Shown here in pieces: positions 1 through 6,907 of a DNA stretch of 18,378 nucleotides. The number at the start of each line of letters is the position of its first letter. Positions within the stretch are counted from its first letter, which is position 1. The DNA comes from Treponema sp. UBA792 (GTDB taxonomy: Bacteria > Spirochaetota > Spirochaetia > Treponematales > Treponemataceae), in assembly GCA_002296965.1 (NCBI GenBank), contig DBIW01000007.1:1-18378 (forward strand), read 5' to 3'. The position numbers were made by a program, and so were the translations under genes. A model generated the notes under the pieces. The model did not search any database. It was not told where the DNA came from and saw only the letters and a list, made by a program, of their open reading frames with translations.

Positions 1-305
1 CCGGCAATTCTAGCTACGTTTATTCCTTGCCCGGCGAAGACGAGCGGCAAGAATCAGAACAAATCTATGTGCAGGACTTTCTGCGCGGCTACGTAAGCAT
101 AGATTGGAGCGGAAACATCGTTGTTATAAAAACGTTTCCGGGCCATGCAAACACAGTTTCAAACGCTCTTGACAACATGAATATGGACGAAATTCTTGGC
201 ACAGTCGCAGGAGACAACTGTCTTTTTGCCTGCTTGCGGCAAGGAATCACTGGCGACCACTTTTTGGCAGAACTAAAAAGACGTATTCCAGAAATTGAGG
301 ACTAA
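1..305 (+). CDS. argR: Arginine repressor ArgR, C-terminal part (5' end outside window)
   Basis: ArgR is an arginine-responsive DNA-binding regulator; its C-terminal domain forms the hexamer core and binds L-arginine. The reading frame is open from base 3 to the TAA at 303-305 and runs off the left edge, so the N-terminal winged-helix domain is missing here. The visible protein includes the beta strand 'GYVSIDWSGNIVVIKT', the 'PGHANTVSNALDN' helix and the 'ILGTVAGDN' loop, which match the family pattern (usually GTIAGDD). The second Asp of that loop, which contacts arginine in characterised ArgR proteins, is Asn here and is followed by Cys, so ligand preference may differ. A TTG at 27 is in frame but falls inside the conserved domain and is not the true start. 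The family is usually about 150 residues, so roughly the last two thirds is present. Identification is firm; ligand behaviour is inference. Confidence 0.88.
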   Translation, partial: GNSSYVYSLPGEDERQESEQIYVQDFLRGYVSIDWSGNIVVIKTFPGHANTVSNALDNMNMDEILGTVAGDNCLFACLRQGITGDHFLAELKRRIPEIED

Positions 306-370
306 AAAAGTTATTTAATCGCAAAAACCGCCATGAAAATTATATATAAATATATCTATCTTGATATAAA

Positions 371-688
371 ATGGATTTAGAAAAGACAGTAATCGACAAC
401 ATAAAAAGAATTCGCAAGGAAAAGCACATCACGCAGGAACAGCTGGCAGAAGCATGCAACACGGCGACAAGCTATATCGGGCTTATGGAAACCTACAAGA
501 ATGTGCCCAAGCTTTCCACAATCGAAAAAATCGCCGCAGCCCTGAACGTTGAGCCTGAAATACTTTTCAAGAAATCAGAAGTCGAAAAAAAAGATGAGCA
601 GAAAATCCGCATAATCACAGACACAGTCATAGAAAGCATGAGAAAAGAGCTTTACAAGGCAATCAGGGAAAACTGGCGCGCGGAATAA
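371..688 (+). CDS. Small XRE-family helix-turn-helix regulator
   Basis: A 105-residue protein with a Cro/C1-type (XRE) DNA-binding domain at about residues 8-62: 'IRKEKHITQEQLAEACNTATSYIGLMETYKNVPKLSTIEKIAAALNV'. The second and recognition helices are clear. The remaining ~40 residues are charged and probably helical ('KKDEQKIRIITDTVIESMRKELYKAIRENW'), which suits dimerisation; no ligand or peptidase domain is present. The ATG at 371 follows a very AT-rich stretch (bases 337-370) with no recognisable Shine-Dalgarno sequence, so it may be translated from a short leader. It is the only regulator next to the suf operon, which begins 165 bp downstream on the same strand. Control of suf by this protein is possible but is inference only. 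The target is unknown. Confidence 0.8.
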   Translation: MDLEKTVIDNIKRIRKEKHITQEQLAEACNTATSYIGLMETYKNVPKLSTIEKIAAALNVEPEILFKKSEVEKKDEQKIRIITDTVIESMRKELYKAIRENWRAE

Positions 689-793
689 AAATGAGCTAAT
701 CCCGGAGCACGGTTCTCCGCCCCGCTCGAATTTTCCGCGGAGGACACGTCCGCACCGCTTTCCGGGACTTTATCTTCCTTTATATTGAGATGT

Positions 794-822
794 TTGCCTT
801 TTTTCTGTAAAATGCATAGATT
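794..822 (+). promoter_or_regulatory. Candidate sigma-70-type promoter of the suf operon
   Basis: TTGCCT at 794-799 and TAGATT at 817-822 are separated by 17 bp, about 32 bp before the sufC ATG at 854. Both hexamers are imperfect matches to TTGACA and TATAAT. The 165-bp gap before sufC is otherwise noncoding, and its first half holds a GC-rich inverted repeat (CCCGGA 701-706 with TCCGGG 760-765, and an inner GCGGA/TCCGC pair) that may end transcription from the XRE gene. Confidence 0.35.
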
Positions 823-853
823 ATAGGCAACTAATTCATTTTCAGAGGTATTT

Positions 854-1609
854 ATGGCTGACTTTTTGTTGGACGTACAGAATATAAAGGCTGGCATTGA
901 GGAGAAGGAAATTCTTCACGGTCTGAATCTCCAGATAAGGGGCGGAGAGACCCATGTCCTTATGGGACCGAACGGGGCCGGAAAATCATCCCTCGGAAAC
1001 ACGCTGATGGGCAATCCGGCGTACAGAATTTCATCAGGAAAAATCCTGTTTGACGGAAAAGACATTTCGGGCGAGGCGGCGGATGCGCGTGCGAAGGGTG
1101 GAATGTTCATGTCATTCCAGAATCCGCTTGAAATTCCCGGAATATCGCTTGAGACTTTCATCCGCTCGGCAATCCAGCAGAGAACGGGCGAGCACGTAAA
1201 GCTGTTCCAGTTCCAGAAGGAGCTTAAATCTTGCATGGAGCTTCTCGGAATGGCTCCGGACTATGCGCGCCGCGACCTGAATGTCGGTTTTTCCGGCGGA
1301 GAGCGCAAAAAATCCGAAATTCTACAGCTGCTCATGCTGAAGCCGAAACTGGCGATTCTTGACGAGACGGACTCAGGGCTTGATGTAGATGCTGTCCGTG
1401 TCGTGTCAAAGGGAATCGAGGAATACCAGCAGAAACAGGGCGGTTCTCTTCTTATAATAACACATTCCACAAAAATCCTTGAGAGCCTGCACGTTGACTG
1501 CACACACGTAATCGTAAACGGAAGAATCGTAAAAACCGGAGACAGCTCGCTTGTGCAGGAAATAAACGCAAACGGCTTTGAGCAGTTCATGCCGGAGGAA
1601 TCCGAATAA
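854..1609 (+). CDS. sufC: Fe-S cluster assembly ATPase SufC
   Basis: SufC is the cytosolic ABC-type ATPase of the SUF system. It binds SufB and SufD and drives the conformational changes needed to build Fe-S clusters. The 251-residue length is normal for the family. Visible motifs: Walker A GPNGAGKSS (38-46), Q-loop 'MSFQNP' around Gln89, ABC signature FSGGE (146-150) followed by 'RKKSEILQ', Walker B LAILDE (166-171) with the SufC-typical continuation 'TDSGLDVDAV', and the H-switch in 'IITHST' (His204). There are no membrane segments, as expected. The ATG at 854 has an AGAGG ribosome-binding sequence at 844-848. It is the first gene of a tight suf operon; its TAA shares one base with the sufB ATG (TAATG at 1607-1611), pointing to translational coupling. 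Confidence 0.97.
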   Translation: MADFLLDVQNIKAGIEEKEILHGLNLQIRGGETHVLMGPNGAGKSSLGNTLMGNPAYRISSGKILFDGKDISGEAADARAKGGMFMSFQNPLEIPGISLETFIRSAIQQRTGEHVKLFQFQKELKSCMELLGMAPDYARRDLNVGFSGGERKKSEILQLLMLKPKLAILDETDSGLDVDAVRVVSKGIEEYQQKQGGSLLIITHSTKILESLHVDCTHVIVNGRIVKTGDSSLVQEINANGFEQFMPEESE

Positions 1610-3027
1610 TGGGAGAAGAAAAGACCCGAATTGACGACATAGACCGTTCACTCTATGACTTCCGCTATGAGGAGACCGACAGGGAATTCTTCAGGATTGA
1701 GGACGGGCTGACCGAGGACATAGTAAGAAAAATCTCCGAGGAAAAGGATGACCCTGAATGGATGAGGGAATTCCGGCTGAAATCACTTGACACATATCAC
1801 CGGCTGCGCGAGCCTGAATGGGGACCGGACATAACAGGGCTTCATATAGAAAACATATCGACCTATGTGCGCCCTAAGACCAAAATGGCCGGCAGCTGGG
1901 AGGACGTTCCTCAGGATATAAAGGACACTTTCGTAAAGCTCGGAATTCCGGAGGCGGAGCACAAGTCGCTTGCAGGAGTAGGTGCGCAGTATGACTCGGA
2001 GCTTGTATACCACAACATTCAGGATGAGGTCGCGAAGCAGGGCGTGATTTACCTTGATTTTGAGTCCGCGCTTAAAAGCGGTGAATGGGGAGATATGGTC
2101 CGGGAATATTTCATGACGCTTGTAAAGCCCGATGACCACAAATTTGCGGCCCTGCATGGAACCGTGTGGTCCGGCGGAAGTTTTGTCTATGTTCCCAAGG
2201 GCGTGAAGCTGTCATTTCCGCTCCAGTCGTATTTCCGCCTGAATGCGAAAGGCGCCGGACAGTTTGAGCATACGCTTATAATCGTAGACGAGGATGCGGA
2301 TCTTCATTTTATAGAAGGATGCTCCGCTCCAAAATACAATGTCGCGAATCTGCACGCCGGCTGCGTCGAGCTTTTCGTAAGGAAGAATGCGCACCTGCGC
2401 TATTCGACAATAGAAAACTGGTCCAAGAATATGTATAACCTCAACACCAAGCGGGCAAAAGTCTGGGAAAATGCCGCGATTGAATGGGTTTCGGGCAGTT
2501 TCGGAAGCCACGTGTCATATCTTTATCCGGAGAGCGATCTTGTAGGACGGAATGCGAGGGCGGATTTTACGGGAATCACATTCGCCGGAAACGGACAGAA
2601 CCTTGACACCGGAGCTAAAATGGTCCACCTTGCGCCCGACACGACAAGCCTGATAACGACAAAATCAATCTCCAAGGGCGGAGGAATCAGCACTTACCGC
2701 TCGGCAGTATATGTCGCACCGAATGCGGCCGGAAGCAGAGCCAGCGTCTCATGCCAGAGCCTCATGCTAGACAGCGAAAGCCGCTCGGATACGGTTCCCG
2801 CGATGGAAATTCTTACTGACGACTGCGACATCGGCCATGAGGCGAAAGTCGGAAGGATAAGCGGCGATGCGGTGTTCTATCTTATGTCCCGCGGAATCAG
2901 CGAGGATGAGGCACGGAGCATGATTGTGAGCGGATTCGCGAATCCCGTAAGCAAGGAGCTTCCTCTTGAATATGCCGTGGAGATGAACAACCTCATCAGA
3001 CTTGAGATGAAAGGAGCAATCGGATGA
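1609..3027 (+). CDS. sufB: Fe-S cluster scaffold protein SufB
   Basis: SufB is the scaffold subunit of the SufBC2D complex on which the nascent cluster forms. The 472-residue protein has the N-terminal SufB-specific region ('DPEWMREFRLKSLDTY', 'GVIYLDFESAL') followed by the beta-helix core of the SufBD fold. The core carries the landmarks 'GSFVYVPKGVKLSFPLQSYFRLN', 'GQFEHTLIIVDE', 'YSTIENWSKNMYNLNTKRA' and the C-terminal 'HEAKVGRISGDAVFYLMSRGISEDEARSMIVSGF'. Cys382 in 'SVSCQSLML' lies where the essential persulfide-receiving cysteine of E. coli SufB (C405) is found, and the 'HEA' glutamate matches its cluster-assembly partner (E434). These equivalences are my alignment by eye. A GGAGGA sequence precedes the ATG. 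The gene overlaps sufC by one base and sufD by four (ATGA). Confidence 0.97.
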   Translation: MGEEKTRIDDIDRSLYDFRYEETDREFFRIEDGLTEDIVRKISEEKDDPEWMREFRLKSLDTYHRLREPEWGPDITGLHIENISTYVRPKTKMAGSWEDVPQDIKDTFVKLGIPEAEHKSLAGVGAQYDSELVYHNIQDEVAKQGVIYLDFESALKSGEWGDMVREYFMTLVKPDDHKFAALHGTVWSGGSFVYVPKGVKLSFPLQSYFRLNAKGAGQFEHTLIIVDEDADLHFIEGCSAPKYNVANLHAGCVELFVRKNAHLRYSTIENWSKNMYNLNTKRAKVWENAAIEWVSGSFGSHVSYLYPESDLVGRNARADFTGITFAGNGQNLDTGAKMVHLAPDTTSLITTKSISKGGGISTYRSAVYVAPNAAGSRASVSCQSLMLDSESRSDTVPAMEILTDDCDIGHEAKVGRISGDAVFYLMSRGISEDEARSMIVSGFANPVSKELPLEYAVEMNNLIRLEMKGAIG

Positions 3028-4106
3028 ATCAGGACAACAGCGCGCTGATGGAAGTGAACCGTATTCCGGTGCCGACCTGGAACTGGCTCAAAATGAACAG
3101 CGGCAGAACCGCAAGAATCTCCAATCCTACAGGAATCACCGGAACCGCCTGTAGAATTCCGGAAGGAATCACAATCAAAGAAGGCGGAATGCCGGACACA
3201 TCGCTTCCTGCTCCGGAACCGGGCTGCGGAAAGGAGATCCAGCAGCTTATAGAAAATTCAGCGGTGACTCCACAATATATAGAAGTGAACGGCAAGACGG
3301 ACACTCCTCTTGTCCTGAATTTCACATTTGACGGAACTCTGAGCACGGTCTCCTCCCAGACAATACATGTAAGAGAAGGCGCGGCGGCTACGGCAATCCT
3401 TGTATATTCCTCCGGAGCCGGAGACGGATTCAACGGCAACAGGACAACGGTTTTCGCGGAGAGGAATTCCTCCCTTGAGCTGATTAAGGTGAACCTGCTT
3501 GGTGAAGGAACCGTCCAGACTGACGGAACGGACTTCGTCGCAGGAGAAGGAGCCTCGCTGAAATTCACACAGATAGAGCTGGGAGGAAGGACGACATTCT
3601 CCGGAATCCGCGCCGAACTTGCCGGACAGGGGGCGAAATTCCGCTCGAACGTCGCATATATCTGCCGCCGCGGACAGACGCTCGACATGAACCATCTGGT
3701 CGTGCACGGCGGAAAAAAGACCGAATGCCGCATGGACGTGAGCGGAACGCTTTTCGGTGGAGCGGCAAAAACATACAGGGGAACAGTCGATCTCAGGAAA
3801 GGCTGCTCCGGCTCAAAAGGCAACGAGATGGAGGAGACACTTCTGATTTCTCCGGATGCCGTGAACAAATCGATTCCGATAATCCTGTGCGGAGAAGAGG
3901 ATGTCGAAGGCGAGCACGGATGCACGATAGGACGTCTCAGCGCGGAGGTCCTGTTCTATATGCAGTCCCGCGGAATCAGCGTGCCTGAGGCTGAGCAGAT
4001 AATAACAAGGGCAAAAATTCAGGCCGCCGCCGCCGCGATAACCGACGGAAAAACCGCGGATGAAATTCAGAACACGCTCGACAGGATGTTTGATAATGGA
4101 CAATAA
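3024..4106 (+). CDS. sufD: Fe-S cluster assembly protein SufD
   Basis: SufD is the SufB paralogue that completes the SufBC2D complex and contributes to the SufB-SufD interface where iron and sulfide are held. The 360-residue protein is more divergent than SufB but keeps the SufBD pattern: 'PLVLNFTFDGTL', 'VREGAAATAILVYSSG', 'GRTTFSGIRAELAGQGAKFRSNVAYICRRGQTLDMNHLVVHGG', and the closing motif 'EHGCTIGRLSAEVLFYMQSRGISVPEAEQIITRA'. His298 in that motif is the likely counterpart of the functionally required E. coli SufD His360. The ATG at 3024 overlaps the sufB stop (ATGA at 3024-3027). The last 11 bases overlap the preferred sufS start, so translation should be coupled all along this operon. Confidence 0.93.
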   Translation: MNQDNSALMEVNRIPVPTWNWLKMNSGRTARISNPTGITGTACRIPEGITIKEGGMPDTSLPAPEPGCGKEIQQLIENSAVTPQYIEVNGKTDTPLVLNFTFDGTLSTVSSQTIHVREGAAATAILVYSSGAGDGFNGNRTTVFAERNSSLELIKVNLLGEGTVQTDGTDFVAGEGASLKFTQIELGGRTTFSGIRAELAGQGAKFRSNVAYICRRGQTLDMNHLVVHGGKKTECRMDVSGTLFGGAAKTYRGTVDLRKGCSGSKGNEMEETLLISPDAVNKSIPIILCGEEDVEGEHGCTIGRLSAEVLFYMQSRGISVPEAEQIITRAKIQAAAAAITDGKTADEIQNTLDRMFDNGQ

Positions 4107-5322
4107 TTTCCGCAGCGACTTTCCGTTCTTCTCGCAGGATGAGAACAGGAATCTTATATATTTTGACAACGCGGCAACTTCCCAGCGTCCAAAGGCGGTG
4201 CTCGATGCGCTGAACGGATTCTACATCAGGAACAATGCGAATCCGCTGCGTGGCCTCTACGGGCTGAGCGTCAGGGCGACGGAGGATTACGAGAACGCCC
4301 GCAGAACGGTGGCGAATTTTCTTGGAGCCGCTGACAGCGCAGAAATCATATTCACAAGAAACGCGTCGGAGTCGCTGAACCTGATCGCATACACCTGGGG
4401 AATTCAGAACATATCCGAGGGCGACGAGATTGTTGTGTCCATAATGGAACACCACTCCAACATTCTTCCCTGGCAGATGCTGTGCCGTGCGAAGGGTGCC
4501 GTACTTAAATTCATGGAATGTGACAGGAATACAGGTGAGATTCCGGATTCGGAACTTTCAAAAATAACTCCGCGCACAAAACTGGTTTCGGTGACCCACA
4601 TAAGCAATGTGCTCGGAATCATGAATGACGTAGTAAAAATCGGAGCCGAGGCTCATAGGAACGGCGCCGTTTTCGTGGTGGACGGCGCACAGTCGGTTCC
4701 CCACATGAAGATTGACGTCAGGAAAACCGGAGCCGACTTTCTCGCATTCAGCGGACATAAAGCCTGCGGTTCCATGGGCTGCGGTGTCCTTTACGGCAGA
4801 AAAGAGCTTCTTGAGCAGATGCCGCCGTTTCTGCGCGGCGGGGAGATGATTGAGTATGTGACACGTGACAGCGCGACCTGGGCCGAGCTTCCGCACAAAT
4901 TCGAGGCGGGAACCGTGAACGCGGCAGGTGCGGTCGCCCTCGCCGCAGCGCTGGATTATCTTGAGAATTCGGTCACATTTGACTTTATCCGTCAACGGGA
5001 CGAGAAGCTTTCGGAACTTATGATGGCGCGGCTTTCGCAGATTCCGCATCTGCATATCATCGGAAGCCGTGACCACACGAAGCACAGCGGAATTTTCTCC
5101 TTCACGATAGACGGGGTCCACCCTCATGACACGGCGACCGTCCTTGACTCGGAAAACATAGCGATCCGGGCGGGGCATCATTGCGCGCAGCCGCTCGGAG
5201 AATATCTTGGACTTCCGGCGACAGCCAGAGCAAGCCTGTATTTTTACAACACCGAGGAAGAGGTAGACAGATTTGCAAATGCCGTCGCGAACGTGCGCAG
5301 ATGGATGGGATTCAGCGACTGA
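4096..5322 (+). CDS. sufS: Cysteine desulfurase SufS (PLP-dependent)
   Basis: SufS removes sulfur from L-cysteine, leaving alanine and a persulfide that is handed to SufU. From the ATG at 4096 the protein has 408 residues, the normal size. Visible landmarks: 'YFDNAATSQRP' near the N-terminus, 'MEHHSNILPWQ', PLP-contacting 'VDGAQSVPH', the Schiff-base lysine Lys222 in 'FSGHKACGSMG', and the persulfide cysteine Cys363 in 'RAGHHCAQPLGEYLG'. I prefer 4096 over an in-frame ATG at 4060. The family begins a few residues before 'FPFFSQ', 4096 has AGGA at 4083-4086, and the earlier start would bury the sufD end more deeply. It overlaps the sufD stop by 11 bp. Short-loop, group II (SufS/CsdA-type) features fit its SufU partner. 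Confidence 0.95.
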   Translation: MDNNFRSDFPFFSQDENRNLIYFDNAATSQRPKAVLDALNGFYIRNNANPLRGLYGLSVRATEDYENARRTVANFLGAADSAEIIFTRNASESLNLIAYTWGIQNISEGDEIVVSIMEHHSNILPWQMLCRAKGAVLKFMECDRNTGEIPDSELSKITPRTKLVSVTHISNVLGIMNDVVKIGAEAHRNGAVFVVDGAQSVPHMKIDVRKTGADFLAFSGHKACGSMGCGVLYGRKELLEQMPPFLRGGEMIEYVTRDSATWAELPHKFEAGTVNAAGAVALAAALDYLENSVTFDFIRQRDEKLSELMMARLSQIPHLHIIGSRDHTKHSGIFSFTIDGVHPHDTATVLDSENIAIRAGHHCAQPLGEYLGLPATARASLYFYNTEEEVDRFANAVANVRRWMGFSD

Positions 5323-5348
5323 CAGTTCAGGCGGAAGATTCCACATCA

Positions 5349-5369
5349 ATCCGGAAATTATGTCCGGAT
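5349..5369 (+). other. Small hairpin in the sufS-sufU gap
   Basis: ATCCGGA (5349-5355) and TCCGGAT (5363-5369) form a perfect 7-bp stem with a 7-base loop, 27 bp after the sufS stop. No T-run follows, so it is a poor terminator. It could be an mRNA-stability or processing element in the 104-bp gap, the only real gap in the operon. Confidence 0.35.
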
Positions 5370-5426
5370 CAATTCAAGAGTAGCGCTGCATGACACGCGG
5401 ATTGTATTTGCAGACTGGAGAACAAA

Positions 5427-5906
5427 ATGGACACAAAGGAACTTTACAGGGAAATTCTGAACGAGCACAATCTCAATCCATCGCACAAAAAGGAAATGGA
5501 AGGCGCGGCGCTCTCCCTGAACGGCGTAAATCCGAGCTGCGGAGACAACATAACCCTTAACCTGAAGATAGAGAACGGAATCATAACTGACGGAACATTC
5601 ACAGGAAGCGGATGTGCGGTCAGTCAGGCCAGCTGCGACATGATGCTTGATCTTGTGATAGGAAAATCCACCGGCGAGGCGGAGCGGCTTGACGGAATCT
5701 TCATGAAAATGATTCACGGAGAGATAACGGACGGAGAGATGGAGGAACTTGACGAGGCTGCGTCGCTTCAGGATATAGCACGTATGCCTGCAAGGGTAAA
5801 ATGCGCAGTTCTCGGATGGCGGACGCTAAAGGAAATGCTCGGAACGGACAGAAGCACCGGAAGATGCGGAAATCCGGGCTGCTGCGGAAACAATTCGGAA
5901 ATGTAA
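5427..5906 (+). CDS. sufU: Zinc-type sulfur carrier SufU with an extra Cys-rich tail
   Basis: SufU accepts sulfur from SufS by ligand exchange at a zinc site and passes it to SufB. The 159-residue protein has the Bacillus-type zinc ligands Cys38 and Asp40 ('NPSCGDN'), Cys63 ('GSGCAVSQAS') and Cys126 ('ARVKCAVLGWRTL'). The 'MLDLVIGKST' stretch and the ~20-residue insertion typical of SufU versus IscU are also present. The fold ends near residue 138. The last ~20 residues add Cys147, Cys152 and Cys153 in 'RCGNPGCCGN', a tail I do not recognise as part of the family. The ATG at 5427 has GGAGA at 5419-5423. It lies 104 bp after sufS and is the last gene of the operon. The function of the core is firm; the role of the tail is unknown. 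Confidence 0.94.
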   Translation: MDTKELYREILNEHNLNPSHKKEMEGAALSLNGVNPSCGDNITLNLKIENGIITDGTFTGSGCAVSQASCDMMLDLVIGKSTGEAERLDGIFMKMIHGEITDGEMEELDEAASLQDIARMPARVKCAVLGWRTLKEMLGTDRSTGRCGNPGCCGNNSEM

Positions 5907-5909
5907 GCG

Positions 5910-5920
5910 CTGCTTAGAAG
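5910..5920. repeat. 11-bp match to the tRNA-Arg anticodon arm
   Basis: CTGCTTAGAAG here, four bases after the sufU stop, is identical to 8766-8776 inside the tRNA-Arg anticodon arm. The two copies flank the integrase island, so they could be remnants of an attachment core. The flanking bases differ on both sides, and no 3' half of a tRNA lies to the left of this copy, so chance cannot be excluded. Confidence 0.3.
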
Positions 5921-6146
5921 CCGTCCGCAAAGACTCCGCCTTGCGTCCGTAACAGTCCGCGCAAGTCCATTATATCCATATACCGCAAGGAGCTGCAGGC
6001 ATGTATGCGGACGGGTGCTTCCGTTTCCGTCCGTCCGTGTCCGTACCGGTGCGCGGGCCGCTGTACCACTTTTCTGTACCAGAATTCAGAGGCGGAGACG
6101 GAAAGGCCTCGCATTCCGTTCCCCCCTCCGCCGTCATTTTCCGCCG
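5921..6146. other. Noncoding left end of the island
   Basis: No convincing gene. The stretch holds competing short arms: CGCAA 5926-5930, CTTGCG 5940-5945, CGCAAG 5960-5965 and CCGCAAGG near 5983. It also has the heptamer pair at 6062-6081 and an imperfect GC-rich inverted repeat from about 6091 to 6130 (GGCGGAG..ACGGAA against TTCCGTT..TCCGCC, with a 6-base bulge). That last structure lies just after the 61-residue gene on its strand and may end that transcript, although there is no T-run. Confidence 0.4.
6062..6081 (+). repeat. Left TGTACCA heptamer pair
   Basis: TGTACCA at 6062-6068 and again at 6075-6081, in direct orientation with a 6-base T-rich spacer (CTTTTC), followed by G. Nearly the same 20-bp unit occurs at 8634-8652 at the other end of the island. 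Short directly repeated sites at both ends resemble arm-type binding sites of tyrosine integrases or Xis. That role is inference. Confidence 0.5.
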
Positions 6147-6332
6147 CTACACCGTCACGCCGTTGTCTTCATCGGCTTCGGCGTCCTCTTCCGGAACGTC
6201 CGGGCTCTCTGCGGCATCTCCGCCGCCGTCTGTCTCCGCCTGCTCCTCCAGATATTTTTTTATGACGGTCTTGTGGTCCGTCGCCACCTCTCCCAGTCCG
6301 GAGAGATACTTTTTGTAGTCAATGCCCATCAT
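6147..6332 (-). CDS. Small acidic protein of the island, unknown function
   Basis: A 61-residue protein I do not recognise. The first half is mixed-charge and probably helical ('YKKYLSGLGEVATDHKTVIKKYLEEQ'). The second half is strongly acidic and low-complexity ('PEEDAEADEDNG'), which could mimic DNA or be a flexible tail. Its ATG overlaps the stop of the preceding gene as ATGA (6332-6329), and a second in-frame ATG follows directly. Overlap with its neighbour and sensible amino-acid composition support it as real despite the size. It is the last gene of a leftward trio headed by the Xis-like gene. No membrane segment or signal peptide is present. Confidence 0.5.
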   Translation of the reverse strand: MMGIDYKKYLSGLGEVATDHKTVIKKYLEEQAETDGGGDAAESPDVPEEDAEADEDNGVTV

Positions 6333-6532
6333 TCATCCTCGTAGTCAAAGAAATAGCCCGCCGCCGGATACCTGCGGCATTTTCCTTCCGTGCCGTAGAT
6401 TCCGCGCCGGACGGTGGCGGCGCTCAGCCCGAAGTACAGGGCGCATTTCGCCACCGACTCAAAATGAAGCGTCCTCGCTCCGGCCTTTCTCACCGGCTCC
6501 GAAGGGAACGCGATGACAGCTTTAATCCGCAT
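6329..6532 (-). CDS. NUMOD1-like small DNA-binding protein of the island
   Basis: A 67-residue protein from the ATG at 6532 (a GTG at 6535 is also possible). Residues ~22-64 read 'LHFESVAKCALYFGLSAATVRRGIYG' and then end in 'AAGYFFDYEDE'. This resembles the NUMOD1-type pattern (F-x-S ... A ... G-x-S ... T-x-x-x-x-I-x-G ... G-Y-x-F-x-Y), a small helix-turn-helix module best known from the tails of homing endonucleases. Here it stands alone, with no nuclease next to it. It overlaps the end of the Xis-like gene by 11 bases and the next gene by 4, so the three are probably translated together. The family assignment is by eye and tentative. Function is unknown; it may be a DNA-binding accessory regulator of the element. 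Confidence 0.5.
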   Translation of the reverse strand: MRIKAVIAFPSEPVRKAGARTLHFESVAKCALYFGLSAATVRRGIYGTEGKCRRYPAAGYFFDYEDE

Positions 6533-6815
6533 CACCCGCCCCCTGCCATCTCCTTATTTCCGCCGCGCTCTCCTCCTGCTCCTCGACCCACCCGATGAAA
6601 TTCTCAAGGGTCTTGTAGTACGCCGCGTCAAGAGGAGCCTGCGCCTCCCCCTTTTTTGACACGGTATGGGCGCTGATGTACGCCTCAAGATCCGCGATTC
6701 TGTAGATACGGCAGTTGCACAGCTTGACATACGGAATGTCGAGCTTGTAAAGGGAACTGCGGCCAATGGACAACATCTTGCAGGCCTCTTTGACCTTGAC
6801 GCAAAGTCTTTCCAT
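6522..6815 (-). CDS. Excisionase-like winged-helix protein (HTH_17 type)
   Basis: A 97-residue protein whose N-terminal ~55 residues match the excisionase/MerR-like helix-turn-helix pattern: 'VKVKEACKMLSIGRSSLYKLDIPYVKLCNCRIYRIADLEAYISAH'. The order of helix, recognition helix, 'PYVKL' wing and 'RIYRIADLEAYI' is typical. The C-terminal half is charged and helical ('YYKTLENFIGWVEEQEESAAEIRRW'). In small integrative elements such proteins bend DNA at the attachment sites and favour excision, or regulate integrase. The ATG at 6815 has a strong AGGAGG site 4-5 bases upstream. It is divergent from the repressor gene (93 bp between starts) and heads the leftward trio. Recombination directionality factor versus plain regulator cannot be told from sequence alone. 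Confidence 0.72.
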   Translation of the reverse strand: MERLCVKVKEACKMLSIGRSSLYKLDIPYVKLCNCRIYRIADLEAYISAHTVSKKGEAQAPLDAAYYKTLENFIGWVEEQEESAAEIRRWQGAGDAD

Positions 6816-6907
6816 AGTTCCTCCTGTAAAAAACGGGGAGAAGAAGCCCTGCTGTGCTGCCTGACATGATGCCGGCTCCTCCTCCCCAGGGAAAAAGGGT
6901 TTTGTAT

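Noticed and set aside
3029..3925. Long minus-strand frame (298 codons) antisense to sufD
   Set aside because: It is a codon-bias shadow of the GC-rich third positions of sufD; the protein has no domain and sufD is clearly the gene.
4558..5349. Minus-strand 263-codon frame antisense to sufS
   Set aside because: No recognisable domain and fully covered by sufS.
6001..6318. Plus-strand 105-codon frame with a good AAGGAG eight bases before its ATG
   Set aside because: It lies antisense to the 61-residue gene. Its protein is Ser/Pro-rich low complexity like other shadow frames here, and the minus-strand frames have better composition and coupled overlaps. The Shine-Dalgarno match is probably chance.
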